The translations under genes and the position numbers were made by a program. From the NCBI RefSeq assembly GCF_028858725.1, contig NC_084790.1, positions 2,238,001 through 2,302,000 of the forward strand: a stretch of DNA of 64,000 bases. The letters run 5' to 3'. The notes under the pieces were generated by a model. That model was not told the DNA's origin. It saw nothing but the letters and a program-made list of their open reading frames with translations, and ran no database searches. Source of the stretch: Colius striatus (taxonomy: Eukaryota > Chordata > Aves > Coliiformes > Coliidae). Positions 1-11,639 of this stretch are shown here, one piece after another; within the stretch, counting starts at the first letter, position 1; each line of letters begins with the position of its first letter.

Positions 1-823
1 CTTTCAGTGTCTCTTTCCCCTGAGTAACTGTGTAAATATCTCCAAAAAGTCACCTGGGAAGAAAATGTGATTTCCTTTGCCAACAGTTGAGGGGTTTCTT
101 GGGGACTGGATTTTTGTGCTGGGTTGTTGGGTGGGTTTTAGAGTGTGGGAGTTGGGTTTTTCTGAGCAGACTCAAGACTGGGAGATTAGAAGTTGAGCTC
201 TGGTTTATGATTTTAAGACTTCAGAAGGTTTTACTTGGTACTCTGTTCTTACATTTTCACCCAAGCTGAGTAACTTGGTTTGTTTACTAGTAAGTGATAG
301 AAAACTCCAAACTGATCTGGAAGGCAGTGGATCATTTCTTAGTGTCTATAGCTCTAATAATCATGTTGGACAAAAAAGTTACCTACTTTGGAGTTCTCCT
401 TGAGGTCAGTAGTTGTAGGATGGTGGCAGACATGGATTTTACTCACCCCTAAACATTACAAAGAGAGGTTGGATTCTCAGTGGAATTAGATCAAATAGAA
501 TGAGAGTAGAATAGTTGTTGTGTTCTTAGTCTTGCAAAGAAGATTAAATGGGGAAAAGGAAATAGAAAACAGATTATATTCCTAAAAGTAACATGCTTTT
601 GATTTCTGTGCTCTGATGGATGAAAGCCTAAAATAGTTTAGAATCTTCTCTCTAGTCACTTCCCAGTAACAATCTGGGACCATCAAAGACTTAAATCAGA
701 GCTATCTGATATTTTTCAAGGGAAAGCACACATTCCTGAATGTCAATGTTCCAGGTATAACATGCTAGAAATTCTTTACAATTCTGAGCTTGGATGGTTA
801 AAACAGACTTATTTTCTGTTTAG
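1..823 (+). other. MPP3 intron, no feature seen
   Basis: This is the left edge of the window, upstream of the first visible MPP3 exon. I looked for the missing SH3 exon (expected motif like LIPSKxFQE) and did not find it. No repeat with a clear CR1 signature is present. Confidence 0.6.
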
Positions 824-888
824 ACGATTGACTTACAGAAGAACAATAGGCACTCTGCAGAATCCCAGAGCTGTGAAGAAACCATTGT
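824..888 (+). CDS. MPP3: MPP3 exon: SH3 end / start of HOOK
   Basis: Acceptor ttctgtttag, donor gtaagt. It encodes [20 protein letters not shown] plus L and one base of the next codon (T). Human MPP3 has RLSYRRAAGTLPSPQ at the same place. The exon starts and ends in phase 1. Confidence 0.9.
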
Positions 889-3800
889 GTAAGTCTCTTC
901 TGTTCCTTCAGTGATGCCTTGGTTGATACCAGCTTCTCAGTGTTTTTCTGCTATTTCAGTAATGATGGGTTGGAATAGGTTGAGTGTAATTTGTCACTGA
1001 TTGATGTGCATGCATGCAAGCTGCCACATGAGAGGGTTTGTGTTTTAAGCTTTATCCAGTGTTGCTAGTGCTTCTTGTTTTCCTCTTTTCCTACTCTCAA
1101 GAACATGAGGCCTCACACATTGTTTAGATGCTTTAACATTTGCTAGTGTTCACATTTTTTTCTATGATTTGAAACTTGAAAGCTGCAAAAATAAGGCATT
1201 TAACACTGTTTCCCACAGTGTTCTCTTAGAAAAACTGTCTGTTCTTGGCTTGGATGGGCACACACTTTTCTGGGTGAAATGCTGGTGAGATGGTCGAGTC
1301 CAAAGAGTCGTGGTCAGTGGAGTTAAATCCAGTTGGGGCTGGTCATGAGTGGTGTCCCCCAGAGCTCAGTGCTGGGGCCACTCCTGGTTAACATCTTTAT
1401 CAATGATCTGGATGAGGGCATCCCGTCCACCCTTAGCAAGTTTGCAGCTGACACCAAGCTGGGTGCAAATGTGGATCTGCCTGAGAGCAGGGAAGATTTA
1501 CAGAGAGATCCACACAGGCTGGATGGCTGGGCCAAGGCCAGTGCCATGAGTTTCGAGGCCAAGGGCTGGGTCCTGCCCTTGGGCCACAACAACCCCCAGC
1601 AGAGCTACAGGTTTGGGGAGGAGTGGCTGGAAAGCTGCCAGGCACACAGGGACCTGGCAATGTTGGCTGAACAGGAGCCAGCAACATGGCCAAGAAGGCC
1701 AAGGGCATCCTGGCCTGGCTCAGGAACAGAGCTGTCAGCAGGAGCAGGGAGTTGATCATTCCCTGCACTCACCTTTGCTGAGGCTGCACCTCGAATCCTG
1801 TGTCCAGTTCTGGGCCCCTCTCTACCAGAAGGACATGGAGGTGCTGCAGAGGATCCAGAGCTGGGCTACCAAGCTGGGAAAGGATTTGGAGCACATCTCA
1901 GCTGAAGAAGGGCTGAGGGATCTGGGGCTGTTGAACCTGGAGAAAGAAGGCTCAGGGGAGACCTTCTCACTCTGCAACAACCTGAAAGGCAGCTGCAGCC
2001 AGGTGGGGGTTGGTCAGTTCTTCCTGGTAATAAGCAACAGAACAAGAGGAAACGGCCTCAGGTTGTGCCAGGGGAGGTTCATACTGGATGTGAGGAGGAA
2101 TTGCTTTGGTGCCAGGGCTGTCAGGCACTGGAACAGCTGCCCAGGGAGGTGCTGGAGTCCCTGTCCCTGGAGGGGTTTCAGAGCTGGGTGGATGCTGCAC
2201 TGAGCGCAATGGGCTGGTGGGTGATGGGGCTGGGACAGAGGCTGCACCCCATGAGCTGAAACGGCTCTTCCAGCTGAAACCATTCTGTGATTCTAACTTT
2301 CCTTTCTGTTGCCTCTAATTTAACTCACTCATTTGCCAGTCTTTTAATATCATACCAACTCTGCCTTTCATGCTAACTCCAGATGATCAGTCTTCTGATA
2401 AAGGTAGGTACTCTCCTAACTCATATCTGTCTGAATACAACCAATGGCTTTTCTAAAGTGCTTGCTAAGCCCCCAGGCAAAGGGAATGGTAGATATAACT
2501 CGTTCCTACAGCAGTTTTTACCTCATTTATTATTTAAACTAATTTCGTTTGGATTGATGACTTAATTAATGGTTACTTCCAAATTCACTGCTGAGTCAAG
2601 AGACAAGGTTTGTGTCTTCCTTGAGAATAATATTCCAAGTATTGATATTCCATCAGCTTCATTGAAAGAACTAATCATATTCTATAATTAGCTGGCTGTG
2701 ACTGGTAGACCTTATTAAAGCCTGAATGTAAAACTAGACCTTCAACAACAGAAAATAGCCCTGATCTTAGCTATGATTAACCATATATTGCTACTGATAT
2801 CTTCAGTTAATGTAGGCAGAATGTTTTATGAGTACCCATTGACATTGCTCGATTACATACCTGCATGCAAGGAAAAAACCCAAAGCTCTCTGTCTGGATT
2901 GCTGCATTTTGTTAAAGGTTTAAGCTGTGTTTAATTTTGCCTGTAGCTGGCTTTGTCCCAGAACTGTACACCTCCTCTTTAAAATGTTCTGTGGCTATTG
3001 CAGGGCACAGGTGCTTACATTTTAACAAGCCAGTAGCCTTCTTTCAGGAGGTATGAGATCTTGCTGTTTGTCTTAGAACTGCAGTATAATGATTTGCAGT
3101 TAAGTCTCATGGTTCTATTTTGCATACTTTTTAGAGGCCTTGGAGGTGATCGTAGTTTGAGGAGGGGTAGGATGGCTTTTTAAACGTAGATTTACATATT
3201 ATCTTACATGCATATGGAAAATGCATCATTTTTTTACCTTTTTAAGAAAGAATTAATGAGCATTAATCACTTAACTTAGTGAAAACAAAGAGCTCATATT
3301 TCAGACACCTCTGATTGTCTCTTTGCAAGCCCCAATGATACTGAAATGTCCTGAGAGACAACGTTCTTACCCAATCATACCCATTTATAAAGCCATACAT
3401 GAAAAAAAAGCTCTGTGTTTGTCTTCTGTTTTACTTAGTCTGAATATTACACTTTCAGCAGAAGCACTGCTCAAATGTAATAAATACCAAAGGGCAAAAA
3501 TAGTGGGAACTGTAAATGGAGAGAGGTAAAATTCTGGTGCTCAATATCGACATCAAAGACATTTTCAAGTTTAAACCACTGTCGTATCGTTTGTGTTATA
3601 AAATCATGTGCATGTAATGCAGGATGTAAAACTTCTTCTTTCCCCAATAAGCCAGACATGTCCCTCTTACTCTTTTCCCCTGTGCTCTTACCCACCCCTT
3701 CCTGTTTTCAATTTACAGAAGACTGTGACTGTGAAGGATATTTCAACGGACAGTATATAGGTGAGAAACCAAAATCTCTTTCCTCCTCAACTCTAAAACT

Positions 3801-6800
3801 AACCTGAAACAACAACAAACCTCTCACCCCAAATTAAAACAGAAAACCAAGCTCATTTACATTAATTACTCATACATTCATCAACCAGACGATTTGTGTA
3901 TAAGGCCTAATTGGACTTTGGCATAGACAGCACTTGGCAACTGAAGGTGTTTCATGGGGGGGATTATTGTAGGTTGGATGCTTGGTTTTCTATCTGATGT
4001 CCACTGATCTATAAAAACCATGGGTGAGTAACTACTATTCAAAGACAGAGTAACTTCTAGCTGGAAGATTTAGGGAGACATGGTTTAATATCTCTTTTGT
4101 TTTCCTCTACAGCAGGTTTACGGAGGAGCTTTAGATTAAGTCGGAAAGAGAAGGAGAACAGCCTGAATGATGGAAAGCAAGCAGAGCAGACAGACGCAGC
4201 AGAGTTCCTGACCTATGAAGAAGTCACAAAGTATCAGCAGCAGCCTGGTGAACAGCAGAGGCTGGTGGTGTTGATTGGTAAGATCACAATTGATTAAAAT
4301 TTCACAGAATCACAGAATCTCAGGGGCTGGAAGGAACCTTAAAAACTCATCCAGTGCAACCCCCCTGCCAGAGCAGCACCACCTAGAGCAGGGCACACAG
4401 GAACTCATCCAGCTGGGGTTGGGATGGCTCCAGACAAGGAGCCTCCACAGCCCATCTGGGCAGCCCCTGCCAGTGCTCCCTCACCTCAACAGGGAACAAA
4501 TTCGTCCTTCTGTTTCTTTGGAACCTCTTCTGTTGCAGCTTGTCCCCATTGCCCCTTGTGCTGTCATTGACCATCCCTGAGCACAGCCTGGCTCCAGCCT
4601 CCTCACACCCACCCTTGATGCATTTGGAACATGAATGAGCTCAGCCCTCAGGCTCCTCTTCTCCCAGCTGCAGAGCCCCAGCTCCCTCAGCCTTTCAGCA
4701 CAAGGCAGATGCTCCACTCCCTTCAGGATCTCTGTGGCCCTGCACTCAACTCTCTCCAGCAGCTCCCTGTCCTTCTGCAACTGAGGGGCCCAGCACTGGC
4801 CACAATCTTCCAGCTGCAGGCTCAGGAGGGCAGAGCAGAGGGGGAGCAGAAGCTCTCTGCACCTCCTGCCCACAGCCCTTGTCATCCAGCCCAGGCTGCC
4901 ATTGGCCTTCTTGGTCACGAGGCCACGTTGCTGGCTCCTGCTCATGCTGCTGCCCACCAGCACCCCCAGCTCCCTTTCCCCTGCCCTGCTCTCTAACACT
5001 TCATTCCCCAGCCTGTGCTGCTACATGGGCTTGTTCTTTCCCAGATGCCAGACTCTGCACTTGCCCTTGCTGAATGTCATTGGATGTCTCTCTGCCCAAG
5101 CCTGCAGCCTGTGCAGGGCTGGTTGAATGGCAGCACAGCCTCTGTGGTGTCAGCCACTGCCCCCAGTTCAGTATCATCAGCAAACTTGCTGCCAGTGCCT
5201 CTGCTCCCTCAGCAAGGTCATTAGTGAATAGATTGACCAGCATTAGTCCCAGCACCGACCCCTGAGGGACTCCACTGATACAGGCCTCCAACCAGACCCT
5301 GCCCCATTGATCACAGCTCTCTGCCTTCTTCCCTTCAACTGGTTCATAGTCCAGCTCACTACCTGACCATGCAGCCCACACCTTCCTAGTCTTGCTGCCA
5401 GGATGCTGTGGGAGAGGGTGTCAAATTTATCAGTGTTATCTCCCTCTTCCCTTATGGCCTGCAACCCAGGAAGGTTTCTTTAAAGCCTTCAGTTTCTGAT
5501 GGTTTTTCTTTAAAGGTTTTGTCAGAAGTTGTTCTTTTAAGTGCTATTTAAAACAAACAAGCAAACAACCAAACAAAAGCCCCCAAAACAACCAAACCCT
5601 TCTAACAGTAATGATTCAGGACTATTTATCATTTTTTATATTCCCTTTCCATTAGTTCTCACTCACACATGTGCAGATTTATGTTGTCAGAAAGGCAGGT
5701 GTTAGAATTAGTTAACAGAACTTTGTATGCAGTTTAAATTCTGGTTGCTTAACTGCTTTATGTTAAGCCAGTTTCCCAGGATGTCCTTGAAATCAAGAAT
5801 ATCTCATCAAACTGACTGCTAAGGTTACAGATTTTCTGACTTAGTGCCTGACAAATGTTTGTCCAACAGCTGTTCAAGGATTCCATTTGTTCCTGAAGGT
5901 GTTCTTCAAAGCAGAAGGTCATGAGGTCTCTCATGAACAAAGTTTCTTCAAGCACACTTCTGTGTCATATTGTTTGTATGGAACTTGAGAGTATTTTCTT
6001 TGCACCATTTAATTCCACACAGATACCTGTCAGTCACTTCTATTCTATTAGGTTGTTTGGGGGCCAGATTAAGTGAGCTCAAGCAGAAGGTTGTGTCAGA
6101 GAACCCACAGGAATACGGTGTTGCAGTTCCACGTGAGTCAAATCTACTGACTTTTGGATGTTGTCACTTCATTCCAGAAATCCTTTCTATGAGCATAGTC
6201 CTAGATGCATTGATGAATGATCATTGGTGTTTTGACTTTGTTTTTCTCAATGTGACATGCTGTGTTTTGTCCTTGATAACTGAATAGATACCACATAACA
6301 TGGCACATACACATTCTGTCCACTCACATTCTGTTTTCTCAGTGTCCATTAAAAAAGTTGAGAAACTGACTACAGGGAGAAAAAAATAACGATTGTAATT
6401 GCGAGGGGGGAAAAACGAGTATCTTTCAGCCAAACATTCTGTGTGTTTAAAAGAGGATGATTTTTCCTCAGGCTATCATACTACCTAAAATAAAAGTAAA
6501 TAGCAATAAACCAAGTCAAAATTCTTATGAGATGTTGAATTCTGTAGCATATCTAGGCTTTTCCAACAGCCAATCAAAGAATGGTGGAGTTGGAAGGGAC
6601 CTTTAGAGCTCATCCAGTTCAACAACTCCCTTGCTAAAGCAGCTCCCACCTAGATCAGATCACACAGAAACGTGTCCAGGTGGGTCTTGAAGAGCTCCAA
6701 GGAAGGAGCCTCCACACCCTCCCTGGGCAGCCTGGGCCAGGGCTCCCTCACTGAAACACTGACAGAGATTTTTCATATATTTAAGCGGAACTGTTTGTGT

Positions 6801-9800
6801 TCCAGCTTCATCCCATCACCCCTTGTCCTGTCACTGGATATAATAGAAAATAGCATTGCCCCAACCTCCTGATGCCCACCATTTAGATCTTGGTCAATAT
6901 TAGTGAGATTCCCCCCTCAGTCTCCTCTCTCCAAGCTAAACAGCCCCAGGGCCCACAGCCTTTCCTCAGCAGGAACATGCTCCAGTGCCCTGAGCATCTT
7001 GCTGGCCCTGTGCTGGCCTCTCTGCAGCACTTCCCTGTCCCTCTGCAGCTGGGGAGCCCACAACTGGCCCCAGGACTCCAGATGAGGCCTCAGCACATGT
7101 GGCAGAGCAGAGCAAAGGGGAGCAGAAGCTCCCTGGCCCTGCTGCTGGATCCACACTCTGCTGGATGCCCCCAGGCTGCCATTGGCTTCTTGCCCACGAG
7201 GCCACGTTGCTGCTCATGGGCAGTTGATTCTCCCCCAGCAGTGCCAGCTCTGTCTCCTGGAGCTGCTCTCCAGCAGGTCACCCCCAGCCTGTCCTGGGGT
7301 TGTTCCTCCCCAGGTGCAATCACAGTAATAGAGATCCTGCTGCATGGGTTTTTGTGGCTAGAGTGACACTGAAGTTTTTTGGTTGGATTATTTTCTAAAG
7401 TAAAATGACACACACACACACTCAAATCCATCAATGTTTGTATTCCCCAACAAACTATTTTTGCAATACAAAAGATGAATATTGAGGCACTGTTTCTATG
7501 TTATTGAACACTTTCAGTAACTGTCTGTCAGGCAGACATGTAGTTAGTTGGCAGTAGAACTCACATGGGTAAGTTTTACTTGAATTTAAGCAGGTACAAA
7601 AAAGAAATTAACAGACATTAGAATGATCACCAGAGCTTCTCCTCCAGTAATAACAGAAATGAGGACATCAGAGGCAAGGGACACACATAATTATATGTGG
7701 GAAAGAAGCCAGGGATGTTCTTCTTCTGAATTCAGAGGCAACATAAAAAGACTTAGTATAGTTTCCTATTTTTTTCTAAGTTTAAAGAAAATGAGAGTTC
7801 AATATTCCAACGAGTGAAGAGAATCTGTTTTCCACGGGATACACTCTACTGTTTCTACCAGGTGCAAGAAGTAATGCTTCCTAATTCTTGTGTTAGTTAT
7901 GGCACACTTGGAAGCAAAAGGACTTCATATTTGGTCTTAACACTTTTTGAGCTGAATGTTTGATTTCTCTTTGATGTTACTCTGAATTTTGCTGGTGTGG
8001 GATTGTCTTGTTTGATGTTATAAAAATGTGACTAGAACTAAACAGAGAAAATGGAGTTGTTTGCAACAGCTGATCTCTCTCCTGTGTCTTGCTTCTAGAC
8101 ACCACCAGGTCAAGGAAAAGTCATGAGAAAGAGGGAGTAGAATACAATTTTGTTTCCAAGCAATCATTTGAGACAGATGTGCAGCAAAACAAGTGAGTTC
8201 CTTTTAAAATACTGACAAAATTGACTGGATTCCAAAAAATGTTGCCCCTAAAGCTTACATCTTATGAATGCCAAAAGTCTGGACTGTTAGCATGGACTCA
8301 GATTTAAGAAGCAGCACTTTAGAAAAAACATAAGGCTAGTAGGAGGATCAGAAGTTAGAATTTAGGCCTTCATAAGTAGTATGACTGGTCAGGAGTGGAT
8401 CTAGTGAAAGTAACAGTGTTGTGGATTGTATTTGTGGATATAAAATCTTCCTGGCAGTCCATTTCCTGGCCAGCTTTGTTCTGTTTTCATGTATTAGGCT
8501 TAAACCCAATTGCATCAACTTCCAATTAATTGCAATTAACACAGCTACTTCCCCTATTTAGCATTAGTTCTGAATAGCTGTTAGTGACATGTGAGAAACA
8601 ATATTGCTACTAAGCAACCAGAAGAGCAAAGTAGTCAAAAAACGCTCACAAACTACTTCCTTTCCCCTGCCCCCCTTTTCCTGTGACTTCAAGAGACAGC
8701 TGTTTTGTTTTTTCAGTTCAATATTCTTTGTGGATGGCATCTAAAAACTTATTGACTTTTTAGATTTGTGGAACATGGAGAGTACAAAGAAAACCTGTAT
8801 GGTACAAGCCTGGAGGCAATTCGGTCTGTGATGGCCAAAAAGAAGGTCTGTTTGGTGGATGTGGTACCTGAAGTAAGTTCTGCAGCTTATTTTTAAGAAT
8901 GCAAATTGTTTCTTACCAGGCTGCCCTAAGAACCTGATGTTGTTCACCATTTGTGGCTACTTGCACTGCAAAGGACAATGGTGCTCTTAGGTGTTGTTTC
9001 TACTAGGGGAGCAGACTGTGTAAGTGGAACGGAGCTCTTTAGAAAGCAGTCTGGTGTTAACAGTTCCTAGATCTTTAGTTGATACAGTCTAGATGATGCT
9101 TTATCACTTCTTAATGGGGGATTTTTCCCTTGCTGTAGGAGAAATGTGCATCACTGGCCTGTCCAGCTCAAATCCTAGGGAGAACACTTGAAGCATTCAT
9201 GGGTTTTTCATTCTTATTCCTTTCTGTTGCCTCTGAAGCATTCACTAGTGCTGAAACCAGGGCCAGTGTACCTGCTTCTAAACCTACTGGGAGTTAATCT
9301 TTGACATTTTGATTCACCCTTTATAACTGGGCTAGGAAAAGGCTTTTAATACTACCTCAGATCTATTCCAGGTTTAATTTTTCTGGTGTTTGATCTCTTA
9401 AGCTAAGTTGTTCCTGATATTACACTGCATGTGTACAGCTAGACCATGCTTCAGAAAGCACATGTAAGCTCAACCTTTCTTTTGAAGAGCAAAAGGTTAC
9501 TGTGGTCAGATAGATAGTACACAGGATTTCACAGTGTGTACTAGTGAAACTGGTTGAACCCAGCTTGAATATTGACATACAACATTACAAAAAGCCCAGT
9601 GTAACACAAAAACATCTGTTCACAGGCAGTAAAGCAGTTGAGGACTCCTGAGTTTAAGCCTTATGTTATCTTTGTGAAGCCTCTCATACCAGAAAAGAAA
9701 AAACATGTCCTAAAATCTCCCACATCAGAAGAAATCTCATCCCCCCTTGTAAGTATTCTAACTTTAATCTCCTCTCTATAGACTTGAAAGAAGTATTTTG

Positions 9801-10859
9801 GCTAGCATTTCTGTGATGGGGAAGAGCTGCTCTTCCATGCCAGGGAGACTCAGAATGGGGCATAAAGTTGTTCCTGTGCACATACAGGACTTTAGGATGA
9901 GATTTTTGACTCCCTTTAAAACCAGGCTATAGAAGTACCATGAAGCAAAGTGCAAACCTTCCACGTGGATCTATGTACATCACTCAAGGCTGCAGCAGAG
10001 GAAGCTGCAACTGAACTTGAGTGAACTCATAATCATTTGACATTCCTATATGAGGAACCTCATCAAATGGTCAGAGGTAGCCACCTATTCCTGATACCTC
10101 CACAGTGACACTCGCCCAGCATCTGGATGTCTTATAAGGACCAAACCTAGACCCAACTGCAAAGTGCTGATGCAGAAATACTGAAAGTGCACAGTGTTAT
10201 TACTTCAGATAACCTGACATTGAATTTACACATAACAGAACTTAGTTCACTTGCTAAGTTGTCATGTAAGCCCTTAAAATTACTGAACTTGAGGACCCTG
10301 GGTCCAGCATTCCTTTTCAGCTTTTGAGGACTATGATTTCCAGCAGTGCCACTATCTTATGTCCCTCCTGGCACATTTTTTCCCCTCCACTTCCTATTAC
10401 CTCATGCCTTTTTCAAACAGCCTACCAAATCCCAGCAGTAGCATATCACAGAATCATAGAATGGTAGGGGTTAGAAGGGACCTTTAGAGATCATCTAGTC
10501 CAACCCCCTCAATATACAGCTTCTTGATCTCAGACCTTACCCTTTCCTAAAGGCAGCAACTCTTGTTCCATTTCCTTTCAAAGTAATGACTTATTGTGCT
10601 ATTACACTTTCAAATGCCAGTAATTATAAAGACATGCTGTGAATTTCCTACCATCTTCTTGTGTTTGTTTCATCAGCAGGATGAAGAACAGCAGGAAATT
10701 ATTGACTCAGCAGCATTCATTGAAGAGCAGTATGGCCATTTAATTGACACTGTACTGGTGAAGGAAGATCTCCAGACTGCATGTAATCAGCTGAAAACTG
10801 TGTTAGAGAAACTAAACAAGGATTCATTTTGGGTGCCAGTCAACTGGGTTAGGTCATAG
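824..10859 (+). CDS. MPP3: MPP3 (membrane palmitoylated protein 3, MAGUK p55 family), 3' part; nine exons
   Basis: Joined exons: 824-888, 2383-2403, 3719-3760, 4113-4277, 6052-6132, 8099-8192, 8764-8872, 9626-9748, 10680-10859 (stop TAG). All introns are GT-AG and all phases agree. The product follows human MPP3 from just after the SH3 domain to the C-terminus (ends WVPVNWVRS; human ends WVPVSWVR). It covers the acidic CDCEGYF stretch, the basic band-4.1-binding HOOK ([13 protein letters not shown]) and the guanylate-kinase-like domain. The GK P-loop is degenerate ([12 protein letters not shown], no GxGK[S/T]), as in MAGUKs that bind rather than phosphorylate. The family scaffolds cell-junction complexes at the plasma membrane. 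The L27, PDZ and most SH3 exons must lie left of the window; I found none in 1-823. CR1 copies sit in four introns. The gene is convergent with the RAB18-like gene. Confidence 0.95.
1190..2297 (+). mobile_element. CR1 LINE fragment, sense, ~1.1 kb
   Basis: It begins in the reverse-transcriptase region (KAF-D-TV-like, then [20 protein letters not shown], a CR1 RT block D signature) with frame breaks, and runs to a 3' end cut short at gaaaccattctgtgattcta. It is dead: several stops and frameshifts. It lies in an MPP3 intron and ends 85 bp before the 21-nt microexon. Confidence 0.9.
2383..2403 (+). CDS. MPP3: MPP3 21-nt microexon
   Basis: Acceptor gctaactccag, donor gtaggt. The 21 bases read AT-GAT-CAG-TCT-TCT-GAT-AAA-G and complete YDQSSDK(E). 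Human MPP3 has YDQPCDKE at this point. It is too short to appear as an ORF. It was found because exon 824-888 ends in T and exon 3719 begins with AA, which cannot be joined directly without a stop. TGC triplets occur within 25 bases upstream of the acceptor. Confidence 0.88.
3719..3760 (+). CDS. MPP3: MPP3 exon: CDCEGYF acidic segment
   Basis: Acceptor atttacag, donor gtgaga, 42 nt. It encodes (E)[13 protein letters not shown] plus one base. Human MPP3 has ETCDCEGYLKGHYV. It follows the microexon in phase. Confidence 0.92.
   Translation, partial: KTVTVKDISTDSI
4113..4277 (+). CDS. MPP3: MPP3 exon: HOOK / start of GK domain
   Basis: Acceptor ctctacag followed by CAG, a tandem NAGNAG site; the first AG gives I-A-G-L as in human (V-A-G-L). 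It encodes the basic [15 protein letters not shown] band-4.1-binding stretch, then [20 protein letters not shown] and VLI, the start of the GK domain. The donor is ttg|gtaaga. Confidence 0.95.
4302..5475 (-). mobile_element. CR1 LINE fragment, antisense, ~1.17 kb
   Basis: The + strand shows the CR1 3' tail reversed (cacagaatcacagaatctca, then ggctggaaggaacctt) and continues into RT-derived sequence: the - strand reads [20 protein letters not shown] near 5260. It is the same subfamily as the copy at 61605-62990. It starts only about 24 bp after the MPP3 exon donor at 4278. Confidence 0.92.
6052..6132 (+). CDS. MPP3: MPP3 exon: degenerate GK P-loop
   Basis: Acceptor ttctattag, donor gtgagt. 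It encodes (G)[18 protein letters not shown], then QEYGVAVP plus one base. Human MPP3 has SLGARLHELKQKVVAENPQHFGVAVP. The Walker A glycine-lysine is absent, which is normal for this pseudo-kinase. Confidence 0.95.
6571..7345 (-). mobile_element. CR1 LINE fragment, antisense, young subfamily
   Basis: Reversed CR1 3' end at 6580 (aatggtggagttggaaggga), then about 700 bp nearly the same as the copies at 42.5, 46.7, 47.7 and 52.6 kb. It lies in an MPP3 intron. Confidence 0.9.
8099..8192 (+). CDS. MPP3: MPP3 exon: GK core
   Basis: Acceptor gcttctag, donor gtgagt. It encodes (H)[20 protein letters not shown], then [10 protein letters not shown]. The RxxHEKEGxEYxFVS pattern is the GMP-binding-like motif of GK domains, and human has [21 protein letters not shown]. 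Confidence 0.96.
8764..8872 (+). CDS. MPP3: MPP3 exon: GK core
   Basis: Acceptor gactttttag, donor gtaagt. It encodes [20 protein letters not shown], then [16 protein letters not shown], almost the same as human MPP3. It ends in phase 0. Confidence 0.96.
9626..9748 (+). CDS. MPP3: MPP3 exon: GK C-terminal part
   Basis: Acceptor ctgttcacag, donor gtaagt, 41 whole codons. It encodes [20 protein letters not shown], then a Lys- and Ser-rich stretch ending SSPL. Human has ALKQLRTSEFKPYIIFVKP. Confidence 0.95.
10447..10520 (-). mobile_element. CR1 3'-end fragment, antisense
   Basis: Short reversed CR1 tail (cacagaatcatagaatggta, then agaagggacctttagagatc and atctagtccaacc), 5'-truncated to about 70 bp. 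It lies in the last MPP3 intron. Confidence 0.85.
10680..10859 (+). CDS. MPP3: MPP3 last coding exon
   Basis: The acceptor is catcagcag, a second NAGNAG site; using the first AG would add one Gln. It encodes [31 protein letters not shown] and the terminal WVPVNWVRS before TAG, matching the human C-terminus. Confidence 0.95.
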   Translation, partial: DEEQQEIIDSAAFIEEQYGHLIDTVLVKEDLQTACNQLKTVLEKLNKDSFWVPVNWVRS

Positions 10860-11510
10860 CTTATCATGTGTTGAAGGGAAAGACTGTACAAAAATGTCTT
10901 GTAAATACATGGATTAGAAAAGGGAAATCTGTCAAGTTCACTTCAGAACTGCTCATGTCTAGAAGGTAATACATAAAGACTGTATGAGAACAAAACAAAG
11001 TCAAAAGCTGACACTGCCTTCCTGAATCAAAGTCTTGATTAGCAGCTGCCATTGACAGGTGACTACTCAAACTAAAGAGATCAGAAAAAGACAGGAGTGA
11101 CAGACTGTAAATAGTGCATTTTGTACAGTGAAGTTACACACAGGAGCCCAACACTTCCAAAGCATTTCACTAGTGCTGGGACACCAACCAGCTGGAATCA
11201 GCCTTTGGGTACATTAAGGCATCTGAACAAGGTACTTTTCAAGAACCAGTACACCTACAGAACAGGCTACTTCAGCTGTCTCTCGGAGTCTGTTACTCAA
11301 AATCTTAGCTGGCTGTCAGGCCAGCAAAACCATGTTTCCCTTCACTAGGAATCATTAGTTGCAAATCCAATTAGGCACTAAACCGGGGCCAGTTATAGGA
11401 GTTGTAGATATTTTAGTCACTGAGAGATGGGAGGGTTTTCTATGTCCACCCCACCTTTCCAAATGCCTCCAAGTTGTCTTGCACAGGTATTAAATCTGCA
11501 CAGCCACAGC
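10860..11510 (+). other. MPP3: Probable MPP3 3' UTR
   Basis: No repeat and no coding signal here. An ATTAAA at 11489-11494 could be the + strand polyadenylation signal. It lies only about 160 bp from the signal of the gene coming the other way. Confidence 0.4.
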
Positions 11511-11639
11511 TTACACCCACTTCCCCAGTCTCCTCCTATTGATACAAGTGCTAAGCAACCCATGAACACACCCGTGTGACAAGCCAGCACATAAGCCAGA
11601 CTTTTTTGCAGTCTACAAGAAAATTAACAGCATATGATT

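Noticed and set aside
5540-5600. caaacaaacaagcaaac-like stretch
   Set aside because: Simple A/C-rich low-complexity sequence, not a defined tandem array.
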